Notes: generated by a model from the sequence alone, not told the origin. Shown: positions 25,891-36,149, counted from the first letter of the stretch. The stretch: DNA of 64,000 nt from Pseudomonas fluorescens (GCF_001623525.1 NZ_CP015225.1:1674001-1738000); one strand, 5' to 3'. Numbers and translations: made by a program.

Positions 25891-26376
25891 ATGCCCATCT
25901 CCCAAACACGCCCCTCTCCCGCACCCTTGCTCGAGCCAGGCGAGACAGTGGTCCTGTTCGACGGCGTTTGTAAACTGTGCAATGGCTGGGCGAAATTCCT
26001 GATCCGCCATGACCACGCCCGATGCGTGCGGTTGGCCTCCGTACAGTCGCCAGAAGGACAAGCCTTGCTTGCCTGGGCGGGCCTGCCCCTGCATCAATTC
26101 GATACCATGGCCGTGGTTCGCGATCAGCATTACTGGGTGCGTTCGGATGCGATTTTTGAAGTCGTAGCCCTATTGCCCGGGGCCTGGCGCCCGGTGAAAC
26201 TGCTGCGCTACGTCCCCCGCAGGCTGCGGGACTGGGCCTACGATCGCATTGCCCTGAATCGATACCAACTGTTTGGCAAATACGACGTGTGCCTTTTGCC
26301 GAACGCGGATCATGAGCGGCGTTTTTTGAAGATTCCCACGCCTGGGACCTACCCGGCGGAACGGATCGATATTTAG
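25891..26376 (+). CDS. DCC-family thiol-disulfide oxidoreductase (DUF393)
   Basis: A 161-residue protein. The family name-giving motif is VVLFDGVCKLCNGWAKFLI, with the Asp and CxxC pair, followed by SPEGQALLAWAGL and RSDAIFEVVALLPG and an RRLRDWAYDRIALNRY tail. Family members have a thioredoxin-like fold and unknown substrates. The start at 25891 (MPISQTRP) gives the usual length; the longer frame overlaps the upstream promoter region. Confidence 0.82.
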   Translation: MPISQTRPSPAPLLEPGETVVLFDGVCKLCNGWAKFLIRHDHARCVRLASVQSPEGQALLAWAGLPLHQFDTMAVVRDQHYWVRSDAIFEVVALLPGAWRPVKLLRYVPRRLRDWAYDRIALNRYQLFGKYDVCLLPNADHERRFLKIPTPGTYPAERIDI

Positions 26377-26388
26377 CCCAGCAATAAG

Positions 26389-26433
26389 CGGGGCCGCTTT
26401 GCGCCCCAGCGGGAGCAAGCTCCCTCGCCACGA
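26389..26433. repeat. REP element
   Basis: GCCCCAGCGGGAGCAAGCTC followed by CCTCGCCAC, inverse orientation, between convergent DCC and xylR ends. Confidence 0.8.
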
Positions 26434-26451
26434 GAGCGGTTCGGCAGTGGG

Positions 26452-27639
26452 TCAGTGAGTTGCTGCATTGGCCCCCTGCTGATACTCCCGAGGGGTGCAG
26501 CCGAACTCGCGGCGAAACACGGTGTGCAGGTACTGCGCCGATTTGAAGCCGCAGTTCTGGGCGATGTCGGCAATCGGCGAGTGGGTGTTTTCCAGGCCAT
26601 TGGCGGCGGCGGCCAGTTTGAAGCGCAGGATCTCGTCGTGCACGCTGCATCCCCGCTCCTTGCGAAAGTGCGATTCCAGCGATGAGCGCGACACGCCCAC
26701 ATAGGCCGCCACCTGGGCCGTCTTGATGCCCTGGCAGGCGTATTGGCGGATGAAGAGCAGTGCCTGCATGACATAAGGGTTGCCCAACGGTTGATGCAGG
26801 CTCGACACCTGCACATTGATCGCATCCGGCGGTATCAGAATCTGTGTGCCCGTGGACGGCATGCCGTGCAGCATTTGATGGAGCAGGCGTGCGGCGGTGC
26901 GGCCCATGGTTTCGGTGCCCTGGATCACCGAGCTCAGCGGCACCCTTGTCAGGCTGCGGGTCAGGGGGTCGTTGTCGATGCCGATCAATGCCACTTCCTC
27001 CGGTACGGCGATTCCGGCGGTCAGGCAGGCTTGCAGCAACTGCCGGGCGCGGGCGTCGCTGACGGCGATGATGCCGATGGGTTTGGGCAGGCTTTGCAGC
27101 CAGGCGATCTGCTGTTCGACGGCGCTATCCCACAGCGGTGCGCTGGTGCCCATGCCGCGATAGACCTCGGCGTGCAGGCCATCGCGCTGCACCAGCCGGA
27201 GAAAGGCTTTTTCCCGTTCCTGGGCCCAGCGATTGGCTTGTGCTTCAGGCAGGCTGAAACAGGCAAAACGCGTCAGCCCGGCCTCGATCAGGTGCTCGTA
27301 GGCCAACGTCATCAACGCATCATTGTCGGTGGCGACATAGGGGATGCCTTTCGGATAGGCGCGCTCATCCTGATAGGAACCGCCCACCGCCACCACCGGC
27401 AGCTTGATTCCGGCCAGTGCCTCGCCAATCAGCGGGTCGTCGAAGTCGGCGATGATTCCGTCGCCCTGCCAGCGCTCGATGCCTTTCAAGCGACAGAGGA
27501 AATCCTCCTCGAGGAACAAGTCCCAGGACGCACGGGTGCTGCTCAGGTAGTTGCCGATGCCGCTGATGATGCCGCGGTCGTAGATCTTGCTGCCATTGAA
27601 CAACAGTGCGATGCGGTGAACGGGCGGGACGGTTTTCAT
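26452..27639 (-). CDS. xylR: Xylose operon regulator XylR (LacI-like sensor plus AraC HTH)
   Basis: A 395-residue activator. The N-terminal two-thirds is a periplasmic-binding-like sensor (IALLFNGSKIYDRGIISGIG, GIIADFDDPLIGEALAGI, EVALIGIDNDPLTRSLTRVP). The C-terminal AraC pair of helix-turn-helices is at about 295-390 (KTAQVAAYVGVSRSSLESHF and IADIAQNCGFKSAQYLHTVF). This is the XylR architecture, in which D-xylose binding permits activation. The start at 27639 is the MKTVPP methionine; an upstream one at 27663 is possible. It is divergent from xylA across 155 bp. Confidence 0.9.
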   Translation of the reverse strand: MKTVPPVHRIALLFNGSKIYDRGIISGIGNYLSSTRASWDLFLEEDFLCRLKGIERWQGDGIIADFDDPLIGEALAGIKLPVVAVGGSYQDERAYPKGIPYVATDNDALMTLAYEHLIEAGLTRFACFSLPEAQANRWAQEREKAFLRLVQRDGLHAEVYRGMGTSAPLWDSAVEQQIAWLQSLPKPIGIIAVSDARARQLLQACLTAGIAVPEEVALIGIDNDPLTRSLTRVPLSSVIQGTETMGRTAARLLHQMLHGMPSTGTQILIPPDAINVQVSSLHQPLGNPYVMQALLFIRQYACQGIKTAQVAAYVGVSRSSLESHFRKERGCSVHDEILRFKLAAAANGLENTHSPIADIAQNCGFKSAQYLHTVFRREFGCTPREYQQGANAATH

Positions 27640-27794
27640 TGGTTTAACCCTGGGCCGATGCACACAGACTAGGCGCGCAAGCGATGAACCTCAATACTCA
27701 AAATCGAACGCCCTGTTGGTGATTTTCATAATCAGCAACCTCGGGGCCGGCGTTAGTATCGAGACACCGCCAAGAATAAAAAAGGAACTCGCCC

Positions 27795-29111
27795 ATGTCG
27801 TACTTCCCCGCTGTCGACAAGATTCGCTACGAAGGCGCCGCCAGCGACTCGCCGCTTGCCTTCCGTCACTACGACGCCAACAAACTGGTGCTCGGTAAAC
27901 CCATGCGCGAGCACCTGCGCATGGCGGTCTGCTACTGGCATACCTTCGTCTGGCCGGGGTCGGATGTGTTCGGTGCCGGTACCTTCAAGCGCCCGTGGCA
28001 GCACGCTGGGGATCCCATGGAAATGGCCATCGGCAAGGCCGAAGCGGCCTTCGAGTTCTTCTCCAAGCTGGGCATCGACTACTACTGCTTCCACGACACC
28101 GATGTCGCCCCCGAAGGCACTTCGCTCAAAGAGTACCGCGAACACTTCGCCCAGATGGTCGACCACCTGGAGCGCCATCAGGAACAAACCGGGATCAAGC
28201 TGCTGTGGGGCACCGCCAACTGCTTCAGCAACCCACGTTTTGCCGCAGGTGCCGCCAGCAACCCGGACCCGGAAGTCTTCGCCTGCGCCGCCGCCCAGGT
28301 GTTCAGCGCCATGAACGCGACCCAACGCCTGAAGGGCTCCAATTACGTGCTGTGGGGCGGTCGAGAAGGTTACGAAACCCTGCTCAATACCGACTTGAAA
28401 CGCGAGCGCGAGCAACTGGGCCGTTTCATGCGCATGGTGGTCGAGCACAAGCACAAGATCGGCTTCAAGGGCGACCTGCTGATCGAGCCCAAGCCCCAGG
28501 AACCGACCAAGCACCAGTACGATTACGACAGCGCCACGGTGTTCGGCTTCCTGCAACAGTTCGGCCTGGAAAACGAGATCAAGGTCAACATCGAAGCCAA
28601 CCACGCGACCCTGGCCGGGCATAGCTTTCATCATGAGATCGCCACGGCCGTCTCGTTGGGGATCTTCGGCAGCATCGACGCCAACCGGGGCGACCCGCAG
28701 AACGGTTGGGACACCGACCAGTTCCCCAACAGCGTCGAAGAGATGACCCTGGCCACCTACGAGATTCTCAAGGCGGGCGGTTTCACCAACGGCGGGTTCA
28801 ACTTCGATTCCAAAGTGCGGCGCCAGAGCGTGGACGAACTCGATCTGTTCCACGGTCATGTGGCGGCCATGGACGTCCTGGCCCTGGCCCTGGAACGCGC
28901 GGCAGCCATGGTCCAGAACGACCAGCTCCAGCAGTTCAAGGACCAACGCTACGCCGGTTGGCAGCAGCCGTTCGGCCAAGCAGTCTTGGCCGGTGAATTC
29001 AGCCTCGCCTCACTGGCCGAACATGCCTTCACCAACGAGCTGAATCCCCAAGCCGTCAGCGGTCGACAGGAGATGCTCGAGAACGTGGTCAACCGGTTTA
29101 TCTATCCTTGA
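27795..29111 (+). CDS. xylA: D-xylose isomerase
   Basis: A 438-residue class II xylose isomerase converting D-xylose to D-xylulose with two divalent metals. The catalytic-base region is [13 protein letters not shown], the metal-ligand region [18 protein letters not shown], then [20 protein letters not shown] and [20 protein letters not shown]. The start at 27795 follows AAAGGA. The upstream AAGAATAAAAAAGG also fits a loose Hfq/Crc motif. No xylulokinase gene lies in the cluster; in P. fluorescens that role can be filled by a kinase elsewhere. Confidence 0.95.
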   Translation: MSYFPAVDKIRYEGAASDSPLAFRHYDANKLVLGKPMREHLRMAVCYWHTFVWPGSDVFGAGTFKRPWQHAGDPMEMAIGKAEAAFEFFSKLGIDYYCFHDTDVAPEGTSLKEYREHFAQMVDHLERHQEQTGIKLLWGTANCFSNPRFAAGAASNPDPEVFACAAAQVFSAMNATQRLKGSNYVLWGGREGYETLLNTDLKREREQLGRFMRMVVEHKHKIGFKGDLLIEPKPQEPTKHQYDYDSATVFGFLQQFGLENEIKVNIEANHATLAGHSFHHEIATAVSLGIFGSIDANRGDPQNGWDTDQFPNSVEEMTLATYEILKAGGFTNGGFNFDSKVRRQSVDELDLFHGHVAAMDVLALALERAAAMVQNDQLQQFKDQRYAGWQQPFGQAVLAGEFSLASLAEHAFTNELNPQAVSGRQEMLENVVNRFIYP

Positions 29112-29233
29112 CAACGGGCAGAGCTGTGGTGCTGTGAGGTTGTTACATTCTCGCGACAAATCTCTGCCCACAGCGCTCGGCGACTCTCTACAGTTCTATC
29201 CGCACCACGCTCATCGTCAGGCAGTGTCTTTCA

Positions 29234-29248
29234 AACAACAATAAAAGG
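29234..29248 (+). promoter_or_regulatory. Hfq/Crc-type CA motif over the xylF ribosome-binding site
   Basis: AACAACAATAAAAGG directly precedes the xylF start and contains AAYAAYAA twice in overlap. Such motifs are bound by Hfq with Crc in pseudomonads to block translation when preferred carbon is present. Occupancy here is predicted, not shown. Confidence 0.6.
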
Positions 29249-29258
29249 ACGCACCACC

Positions 29259-30260
29259 ATGAAAACATTCAAACGCACGTTACTCGCTGGCGCCCTCGCC
29301 CTGCTCTCGCTGCCGGTCATGGCCGATGCGGCCCATCCGAAAATCGGTTTTTCCATCGATGACCTGCGCCTGGAACGCTGGTCGCGGGACCGTGACTACT
29401 TCGTCGCGGCGGCGGAAAAACTCGACGCCAAGGTCTTCGTCCAGTCGGCGGATGCCAACGAGCAGAAGCAGATTTCGCAGATCGAAAACCTGATTTCCCG
29501 CGGCGTCGATGTGATCGTCATCGTGCCGTTCAACGCCACCGTGCTGACCAACGCCGTCGCCGAAGCCAAGAAGGCCGGGATCAAGGTCGTGTCTTATGAC
29601 CGACTGATCCTCAACGCCGACATCGACGCCTACATTTCCTTCGATAACGAAAAGGTCGGCGAGATGCAGGCCAGCGGTGTGCTCAAGGCCGCGCCGAAGG
29701 GCAATTACTTCCTGCTCGGTGGCGCGCCCACGGACAACAACGCCAAGGTCCTGCGCGAAGGCCAGATGAAGGTGCTGCAACCGGCCATCGACAAGGGGGA
29801 TATCAAGATCGTCGGCCAGCAGTGGGTGAAGGAATGGAACCCCACCGAAGCCTTGAGCATCGTGGAAAACGCCCTGACCCGGAACAACAACAAGATCGAT
29901 GGCATCGTCGCCTCCAACGACGCCACCGCCGGCGGTGCGATCCAGGCCCTGGCCGCCCAGAAAATGGCCGGCAAGGTGCCGATCTCGGGCCAGGACGCCG
30001 ACCTCGCAGCGGTCAAGCGCGTGATCGATGGCACCCAGACCATGACCGTCTACAAGCCGCTGAAGCTGATCGCCTCCGAAGCCGCCAAGCTCTCGGTGCA
30101 ACTGGCGCGCAACGAGAAGCCGACCTTCAGCTCGCAATACGACAATGGCAGCAAGAAAGTCGACACCATCCTGCTCACCCCTACACCGTTGACCAAGGAC
30201 AACATCGACCTGCTGGAAAAGGACGGGTTCTACACCAAGGCGCAGATCGCCGGGCAGTGA
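29259..30260 (+). CDS. xylF: D-xylose ABC transporter substrate-binding protein
   Basis: A 333-residue periplasmic protein with signal peptide (LLAGALALLSLPVMADA) and a sugar-binding fold of the XylF/RbsB kind: KIGFSIDDLRLERWSRDRDY, VQSADANEQKQISQIENLIS, VIVIVPFNATVLTNAV, VVSYDRLI, GIVASNDATAGGAIQAL and ISGQDADLAAVKRVI. It delivers xylose to XylGH. It sits 147 bp after xylA with its own strong ribosome-binding site under a CA motif. A REPIN separates it from xylG and probably raises its transcript relative to the downstream genes. Confidence 0.95.
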   Translation: MKTFKRTLLAGALALLSLPVMADAAHPKIGFSIDDLRLERWSRDRDYFVAAAEKLDAKVFVQSADANEQKQISQIENLISRGVDVIVIVPFNATVLTNAVAEAKKAGIKVVSYDRLILNADIDAYISFDNEKVGEMQASGVLKAAPKGNYFLLGGAPTDNNAKVLREGQMKVLQPAIDKGDIKIVGQQWVKEWNPTEALSIVENALTRNNNKIDGIVASNDATAGGAIQALAAQKMAGKVPISGQDADLAAVKRVIDGTQTMTVYKPLKLIASEAAKLSVQLARNEKPTFSSQYDNGSKKVDTILLTPTPLTKDNIDLLEKDGFYTKAQIAGQ

Positions 30261-30292
30261 CCCGGGGGCAAATCCTGGGTTAAGCAAAGTCC

Positions 30293-30377
30293 CTGTGGGA
30301 GCGAGCTTGCTCGCGATGGCGGCAGCCCATCCAATGTGGGTGCAAGCCGAAACACCGCTATCGCGAGCTCCCACAGA
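30293..30377. repeat. REPIN between xylF and xylG
   Basis: CTGTGGGAGCGAGCTTGCTC then GCGATGGCGG faces ACCGCTATCGCGAGCTCCCACAG. The right arm lacks about eight bases relative to a complete copy (GCGAGC joined straight to TCCCACAG). The position after the binding-protein gene is typical for differential mRNA stability. Confidence 0.8.
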
Positions 30378-30445
30378 GGGTTGACTGACACCAGGAAATA
30401 CTTGCCCCCTGCGTATGTGTGAGCCCTTTTCCATGAGTCCTTGCC

Positions 30446-32002
30446 ATGTCCGACTACCTGCTGCAAATGAACGGCATCGTCAAAACCTTTGGCGGTGTCA
30501 AAGCCCTGAACGGCATCGACATCAAGGTCAGGCCAGGTGAGTGTGTCGGCCTGTGCGGTGAGAACGGCGCCGGCAAATCCACGCTGATGAAGGTGCTGTC
30601 GGCGGTCTATCCCTACGGCACCTGGGACGGTGAAATCCTTTGGGATGGCCAGCCGCTCAAGGCGCAGTCCATCAGCGAAACCGAAGCCGCCGGGATCGTC
30701 ATCATTCATCAGGAGCTGACCCTGGTCCCCGACCTGTCGGTGGCGGAAAACATCTTCATGGGTCACGAACTCACGCTGCCCGGCGGGCGCATGAACTACC
30801 CGGCGATGATCCACCGTGCCGAAGCGCTGATGCGTGAACTCAAAGTGCCGGATATGAACGTCTCGCTGCCGGTTTCGCAGTACGGCGGTGGCTACCAGCA
30901 ACTGGTGGAAATCGCCAAGGCGTTGAACAAACAGGCTCGGCTGCTGATCCTTGACGAGCCCTCCTCGGCCCTGACCCGTTCGGAAATCGAGGTGCTGCTG
31001 GACATCATCCGCGACCTCAAGGCCAAGGGCGTTGCCTGCGTGTACATCTCCCACAAGCTCGATGAAGTGGCCGCCGTGTGCGACACCATCTCGGTAATCC
31101 GCGATGGCAAACACATCGCCACCACCGCGATGGCGGACATGAGCATCCCGAAGATCATCACCCAGATGGTCGGACGGGAAATGAGCAACCTCTACCCCAC
31201 CGAACCCCATGACGTCGGCGAAGTGATTTTCGAGGCGCGCCACTTCACCTGCTACGACGTCGACAACCCCAGGCGCAAACGGGTCGACGACATTTCATTC
31301 GTTCTCAAGCGTGGGGAAATCCTCGGCATCGCCGGGCTGGTCGGTGCCGGCCGTACGGAACTGGTGTCCGCGCTGTTCGGCGCCTACCCCGGCCGCTACG
31401 AAGGTGAAGTCTGGCTCAACGGCCAACAAATCGACACGCGCACGCCGCTCAAGTCGATCCGTGCCGGCCTGTGCATGGTCCCCGAAGACCGCAAGCGCCA
31501 AGGCATCATTCCGGACCTTGGCGTGGGGCAGAACATCACCCTGGCCGTGCTGGATAACTATTCGAAACTGACCCGCATCGACGCCGAAGCCGAACTGGGC
31601 AGCATCGACAAGGAAATCTCGCGCATGCACCTCAAGACCGCGAGCCCGTTCCTGCCGATCACCAGCCTCTCCGGCGGCAACCAACAAAAAGCCGTGTTGG
31701 CGAAAATGCTCCTGACCAAACCCCGCGTGCTGATTCTCGATGAACCCACCCGCGGCGTGGACGTCGGCGCCAAGTACGAGATCTACAAGCTGATGGGCGC
31801 GCTGGCGGCCGAAGGCGTGTCGATCATCATGGTGTCCTCGGAGCTGGCCGAGGTGCTGGGGGTTTCCGACCGCGTCCTGGTGATCGGCGACGGCCAGTTG
31901 CGCGGTGACTTCATCAACCACGAACTCACCCAGGAACAAGTGCTTGCCGCCGCGCTCAGCCATCCCGATGGCCATAACAATAATGATCGGAAGTCCGCGT
32001 AG
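30446..32002 (+). CDS. xylG: D-xylose ABC transporter ATP-binding protein
   Basis: A 518-residue double ATPase as in XylG/RbsA. The N-half has [29 protein letters not shown] in the signature region and [11 protein letters not shown]. The C-half has a degenerate Walker A ([16 protein letters not shown]), [15 protein letters not shown] and [16 protein letters not shown]. This asymmetry is normal for sugar importers of the family. The stop codon abuts the xylH start, so translation is coupled. Confidence 0.95.
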   Translation: MSDYLLQMNGIVKTFGGVKALNGIDIKVRPGECVGLCGENGAGKSTLMKVLSAVYPYGTWDGEILWDGQPLKAQSISETEAAGIVIIHQELTLVPDLSVAENIFMGHELTLPGGRMNYPAMIHRAEALMRELKVPDMNVSLPVSQYGGGYQQLVEIAKALNKQARLLILDEPSSALTRSEIEVLLDIIRDLKAKGVACVYISHKLDEVAAVCDTISVIRDGKHIATTAMADMSIPKIITQMVGREMSNLYPTEPHDVGEVIFEARHFTCYDVDNPRRKRVDDISFVLKRGEILGIAGLVGAGRTELVSALFGAYPGRYEGEVWLNGQQIDTRTPLKSIRAGLCMVPEDRKRQGIIPDLGVGQNITLAVLDNYSKLTRIDAEAELGSIDKEISRMHLKTASPFLPITSLSGGNQQKAVLAKMLLTKPRVLILDEPTRGVDVGAKYEIYKLMGALAAEGVSIIMVSSELAEVLGVSDRVLVIGDGQLRGDFINHELTQEQVLAAALSHPDGHNNNDRKSA

Positions 32003-33139
32003 ATGAATCAGGTCAAACAGCTGTTTTCCCGCTACAAAATGCTCGCGCTGGTGATCGCCGTGGCGCTGATCTGGCTGTTTTTCAGCTGGCAGACCGAGGG
32101 TGGGTTCGTGACCCCGCGCAACCTCTCCAACCTGCTGCGGCAGATGTCCATCACCGGAATCCTGGCCTGCGGCATGGTGCTGGTGATCATCAGCGGCGAG
32201 ATCGATTTGTCGGTGGGTTCATTGCTTGGGCTGCTCGGTGGCCTGGCGGCGATTCTCGACGTGGTCTATCACATTCCGCTGCTGGCGAACCTGAGTTTGG
32301 TGGCCCTGTGCGGCTTGGTGATTGGCTTGGGCAACGGCTACATGACCGCCTACCTGCGTATCCCGTCGTTCATCGTCGGGCTAGGTGGCATGCTCGCGTT
32401 TCGCGGCGTTCTGCTGGGAGTAACCGGCGGCACCACCATTGCCCCGGTGTCACCGGAGCTGGTCTACGTTGGGCAGGGATACTTGCCGCACACGGTCGGG
32501 ACCGGGCTCGGTATCCTGCTGTTCGCCCTGACGCTGTTCCTGACTTGGAAACAGCGGCGCAACCGTGCCCTCCATGGCCTGGCGGCCCACTCTCTGGTGC
32601 GTGACGTATTGCGCGTGGTGGTGATCGGCGCGGTGTTGGCGGGGTTCGTCTATACCCTCAACAGCTACGACGGCATCCCGGTGCCGGTGCTGCTCCTACT
32701 GATCCTGCTGGGCGTATTCAGCTACGTCACCAGCCAGACCGTGTTCGGTCGACGCGTCTATTCGGTGGGCAGCAACATGGAAGCCACGCGCCTGTCCGGC
32801 ATCAACGTACAGGCCGTGAAGCTGTGGATCTTCGGCATCATGGGCGTGATGTGCGCCCTCGCCGGCGTGGTCAACACCGCACGCCTGGCCGCTGGCTCAC
32901 CTTCGGCGGGCAACATGGGCGAACTCGATGCCATCGCTGCCTGCTTCATCGGCGGCACCTCCATGCGCGGCGGCTCCGGCACGGTCTACGGTGCTCTCCT
33001 CGGCGCGCTGGTGATCACCAGCCTGGACAACGGCATGTCCATGCTCGACGTCGACAGTTATTGGCAGATGATCGTCAAGGGCAGCATTCTGGTGTTGGCG
33101 GTGTGGGTGGATGTGAGTACGCGCACGGGGCGGCGTTGA
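32003..33139 (+). CDS. xylH: D-xylose ABC transporter permease
   Basis: A 378-residue inner-membrane permease with about ten hydrophobic segments. ACGMVLVIISGEIDLSVGSL is the conserved sugar-permease block, and GGTSMRGGSGTVYGALLGAL is the C-terminal loop typical of XylH/RbsC. The start immediately follows the xylG stop (no gap). It ends 10 bp from the convergent LysE gene. Confidence 0.95.
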   Translation: MNQVKQLFSRYKMLALVIAVALIWLFFSWQTEGGFVTPRNLSNLLRQMSITGILACGMVLVIISGEIDLSVGSLLGLLGGLAAILDVVYHIPLLANLSLVALCGLVIGLGNGYMTAYLRIPSFIVGLGGMLAFRGVLLGVTGGTTIAPVSPELVYVGQGYLPHTVGTGLGILLFALTLFLTWKQRRNRALHGLAAHSLVRDVLRVVVIGAVLAGFVYTLNSYDGIPVPVLLLLILLGVFSYVTSQTVFGRRVYSVGSNMEATRLSGINVQAVKLWIFGIMGVMCALAGVVNTARLAAGSPSAGNMGELDAIAACFIGGTSMRGGSGTVYGALLGALVITSLDNGMSMLDVDSYWQMIVKGSILVLAVWVDVSTRTGRR

Positions 33140-33149
33140 CGTGTACTCG

Positions 33150-33758
33150 TCACTTGCTGGCAGACGCCATCAGCACGCCGAACCCCAGGAAGGTGATGCC
33201 CGACAGCTTGCCGACGATCCTGGCGCCCTGGCTTGAAGAGAGCCAGCCCCTGGCGCCATTGGCCATGAGCGCATAACCGGAATGCACCAGTACGACAAGC
33301 ACGCTATAGGACAACACCAGCAAGAAGAACTGGCTGTAATAGTGATCCAACGGCTTGATGAACTGAGGGAACACGGCGAGGAAGAAAAAACCGGCCTTGG
33401 GGTTGAGCAACTGGATCGACAGCGCCTCGCCAAATCGCCGCCACGGGCGCGTGGACGTGACCGTGAGTTCGGGCACGAAGCGTTGGGTGCGCCACATCTT
33501 GATGCCCAGGTACAACAAGTACAGCGCGCCGATGTATTTCAAAAGCGTGAAGGCCGTCGCCGAGGCGGCCAGGATCAACCCCAAGCTGCTGGCGCAGATA
33601 CCCGCCACGATAAACGCGCCCGACGCGATCCCGAAGATGCCCGGCAGTGCACCGCGCCAGCCATGGCGCAAGGCATTGGAAATCGTCAGCATCACACCGG
33701 GGCCCGGGCTGAGCACCGTCAGGGTCGCCAGGATCAGAAAAAGTCCGTAACCGGCCAT
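33150..33758 (-). CDS. LysE/RhtB-family amino-acid exporter
   Basis: A 202-residue membrane protein with about six hydrophobic segments. The hallmark TVLSPGPGVMLTISNALRHG opens it, ASATAFTLLKYIGALYLLYL and LSIQLLNPKAGFFFLAVFPQ follow. The family exports amino acids or related small metabolites by proton exchange. It is divergent from a LysR-type gene, probably its regulator, across 106 bp that holds a TAATT/AATTA dyad near 33832-33859. The exact substrate is unknown. Confidence 0.87.
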   Translation of the reverse strand: MAGYGLFLILATLTVLSPGPGVMLTISNALRHGWRGALPGIFGIASGAFIVAGICASSLGLILAASATAFTLLKYIGALYLLYLGIKMWRTQRFVPELTVTSTRPWRRFGEALSIQLLNPKAGFFFLAVFPQFIKPLDHYYSQFFLLVLSYSVLVVLVHSGYALMANGARGWLSSSQGARIVGKLSGITFLGFGVLMASASK

Positions 33759-33864
33759 GCATTACTCCACATTGAAGGCGAATTGCTGTGGCCTTCAGGG
33801 TGGCGTGGCACCGGGACGCTGACAAACGCTTTAATTGCGACTCATATGTGACTAAATTAGACGC

Positions 33865-34770
33865 ATGATCGCCAACCTCCCCCCGTTGAACGCCGTCCGC
33901 GCCTTCGCCGCTGCCGCTCGCCACCAGAGCTTCAGCCGCGCCGCCGAAGAACTGCACGTGAGCCACAGTGCCGTCAGCCGCCACGTAAAGCTGCTCGAAG
34001 AGCGCTTGGGCGTGCTGCTGTTCGAACGTCGAACCCGTCAGTCTTTGCTCACGCCTGAGGGGAAGGCGTTTTACGAACAGGTCAGCGAGGCGCTGACCCA
34101 GATCGCCAATGCCGCCACCGCACTGACACGCAGTGCAGCCCAGCGCAAAGTGATCATCAACGTGCGCCCCTCCTTCGCGGTGCGCTGGTTGATCCCTCGG
34201 CTACCGGATTTCGTGGCGCTGCATCCGGACATCAAGCCCGAAGTGGTCACCAGCACCAGACCACCGGACCCGTCACGAGAACCCTTCGACGTAGTCATCC
34301 GCCGTGGACGCGCCGGATGGTCAGCCCATGTGCAGCCCACGGCATTGCTGGAAGACGACCTATTGCTGGTCGCCGCGCCATCATTGCTGCAAAGCGTGCC
34401 GTTGGAAAACACCCACGACCTGGCCCGGCACACATTGCTGTCGGGCAAGACCCGCAGCAGCGATTGGCAAGCGTGGACAGTACACGCGGGCATCAGCCCC
34501 TTGCACAACCCGCCAACCTTGCAATTCGACCACATGCACCTGGTGCTGCAAGCCGCCGTCGATGGGCTGGGCGTGGCGTTGTGTCCGGCTTCGCTATTGG
34601 GCAAGGATCTATCCAACGGGCGCCTGACCTGTCCGCTGCCGTCATTGCGCCTGCCGTTGTCTCGTTACTATTACGGTGTGTCTCGGGATGCCGCGGTTGA
34701 CGCGCAGTTTTTTGTTGATTGGCTGTTTTCTCAGATCCGGCAGCCGGCCACCGCTCAACCGAAGGCGTAA
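33865..34770 (+). CDS. LysR-family regulator (GcvA-like)
   Basis: A 301-residue regulator. The HTH region LNAVRAFAAAARHQSFSRAA, then HVSHSAVSRHVKLLEERLG and LFERRTRQSLLT, is GcvA-like. The effector domain includes FAVRWLIPRLPDFVALHPDI and DVVIRRGRAGW. It lies 106 bp from the divergent LysE gene and only 2 bp before the epoxide hydrolase, so it may regulate both and is probably cotranscribed with the hydrolase. Confidence 0.87.
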   Translation: MIANLPPLNAVRAFAAAARHQSFSRAAEELHVSHSAVSRHVKLLEERLGVLLFERRTRQSLLTPEGKAFYEQVSEALTQIANAATALTRSAAQRKVIINVRPSFAVRWLIPRLPDFVALHPDIKPEVVTSTRPPDPSREPFDVVIRRGRAGWSAHVQPTALLEDDLLLVAAPSLLQSVPLENTHDLARHTLLSGKTRSSDWQAWTVHAGISPLHNPPTLQFDHMHLVLQAAVDGLGVALCPASLLGKDLSNGRLTCPLPSLRLPLSRYYYGVSRDAAVDAQFFVDWLFSQIRQPATAQPKA

Positions 34771-34772
34771 TC

Positions 34773-35918
34773 ATGCTCATCGAGCCTTTCTCCATCGACA
34801 TCCCCGACAGCGCCCTTGAAGACCTTCGGCACCGCCTGCTGAACGCAAGGCTGCCAAAGCCCTTGGCCGAGCAAGGCTGGAGCGAAGGCATGGACATGGA
34901 TGTGCTACGAGAACTTCTCGCACATTGGTCGACCGCGTTCGATTGGCATGCCCAGGAAGCCGCGCTGAATCGCCTGCCGCAGTTTGTCACCCACATCGAC
35001 GGGCAAAGGGTCCATTTTATTCATCAACGTGGCACCGGTCCGAAGCCGATGCCGCTCATCCTCACCCACGGCTGGCCCGGCTCGTTCATTGAGATGCAGC
35101 GCATCATCCCATTGCTGACGGACCCGGCCCGCCATGGCGGCGATCCTGCGGACGCCTTCGATGTGGTGGTGCCGTCGCTGCCCGGCTACACCTTCTCCGC
35201 GCCGTTCCAGCAATCCGGCAGGGGGCCTTACGAGGTCGCCGGTTTATGGGGTGAGTTGATGACGGGGCTAGGCTATGACCGATTTGGCGCCCAGGGTGGG
35301 GATATTGGTGCAGGCGTTTCGATGTGGTTGGGCGTGCGTTTTCCAGAGCGGGTGACCGGCATTCACCTCAATTACATTCCCGGTTCCTACCGCCCTCCCC
35401 TTGGCGAAACCGAGCCCACGCAGACAACAGCAGAAACCGCCTTCCTGCAACGTGCCGGGGCATTTGCCGATGCCGAAGGCGCCTACGCACACCTCCAAAG
35501 AACCAAGCCACAAAGCCTGGCCGTGGGTCTGAATGATTCACCGGCGGGACTCTTGGCGTGGATGGGCGAAAAGATCCTGTCCTGGTGCGATGACAGCCCC
35601 GCCATCGATCGAGAATGGCTGCTGACCAATGTCACGCTGTATTGGCTGACGAACTGCATCGGCTCGTCGTTTCGCCAGTATGTGGAAGGTGGCAAGCGGC
35701 CGTTGCTGTTCAACCCCGGTGAACGGCTGAAACCGCCGGTTGGGGTCGCGCTGTTTCCCAAGGAACTGCCTATGCCGCCGAGGAGCTGGGCGGAGCGATG
35801 CTGCGACGTGCAGCGTTGGACCACCATGCCCCGAGGTGGTCACTTTGCCGCGCTGGAGCAGCCGGAGTTGTTGGCGGGGGATATCAGAGCGTTTTTTCGG
35901 CCATTGCGTCAGGTGTGA
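34773..35918 (+). CDS. Epoxide hydrolase, alpha/beta-hydrolase fold
   Basis: A 381-residue protein with the N-terminal EHN domain (PFSIDIPDSALEDLRHRLLN) of microsomal-type epoxide hydrolases. Visible active-site parts: oxyanion motif HGWPGSFIEMQ, nucleophile Asp in GAQGGDIGAGV, and C-terminal His in PRGGHFAALEQPE. It opens epoxides to diols. The start at 34773 (MLIEPF) follows GAAGG and sits 2 bp after the LysR stop; the 18-residue extension upstream overlaps LysR. Confidence 0.88.
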   Translation: MLIEPFSIDIPDSALEDLRHRLLNARLPKPLAEQGWSEGMDMDVLRELLAHWSTAFDWHAQEAALNRLPQFVTHIDGQRVHFIHQRGTGPKPMPLILTHGWPGSFIEMQRIIPLLTDPARHGGDPADAFDVVVPSLPGYTFSAPFQQSGRGPYEVAGLWGELMTGLGYDRFGAQGGDIGAGVSMWLGVRFPERVTGIHLNYIPGSYRPPLGETEPTQTTAETAFLQRAGAFADAEGAYAHLQRTKPQSLAVGLNDSPAGLLAWMGEKILSWCDDSPAIDREWLLTNVTLYWLTNCIGSSFRQYVEGGKRPLLFNPGERLKPPVGVALFPKELPMPPRSWAERCCDVQRWTTMPRGGHFAALEQPELLAGDIRAFFRPLRQV

Positions 35919-35961
35919 CGGCCCAAACTGGCCGTCCTAAAATTTCGTAGGAATTTCCCTC

Positions 35962-36095
35962 CCGTGGCGAGGGAGCTTGCTCCCGCTGGGTTGCGAAGCA
36001 GCCCCAAATCGGCCCCGCATTTCGCCAGACAGACCGCAGGCAACGGTTTTACGGCGGCTGCGCCACCGAGCGGGAGCAAGCTCCCTCGCCACAGG
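35962..36095. repeat. REPIN (two facing REP elements)
   Basis: GTGGCGAGGGAGCTTGCTCC and CGCTGGGTTGCGAAGCAGCC face CGGCTGCGCCACCGAGC and GGGAGCAAGCTCCCTCGCCA across about 60 bp. It is the first of two REPINs flanking the DUF6124-like gene. Confidence 0.85.
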
Positions 36096-36149
36096 GGGCT
36101 GGGGCGTCCTACAGGTCGGTTGTGGGTGCCGGTATCGACTTCTATAGTT

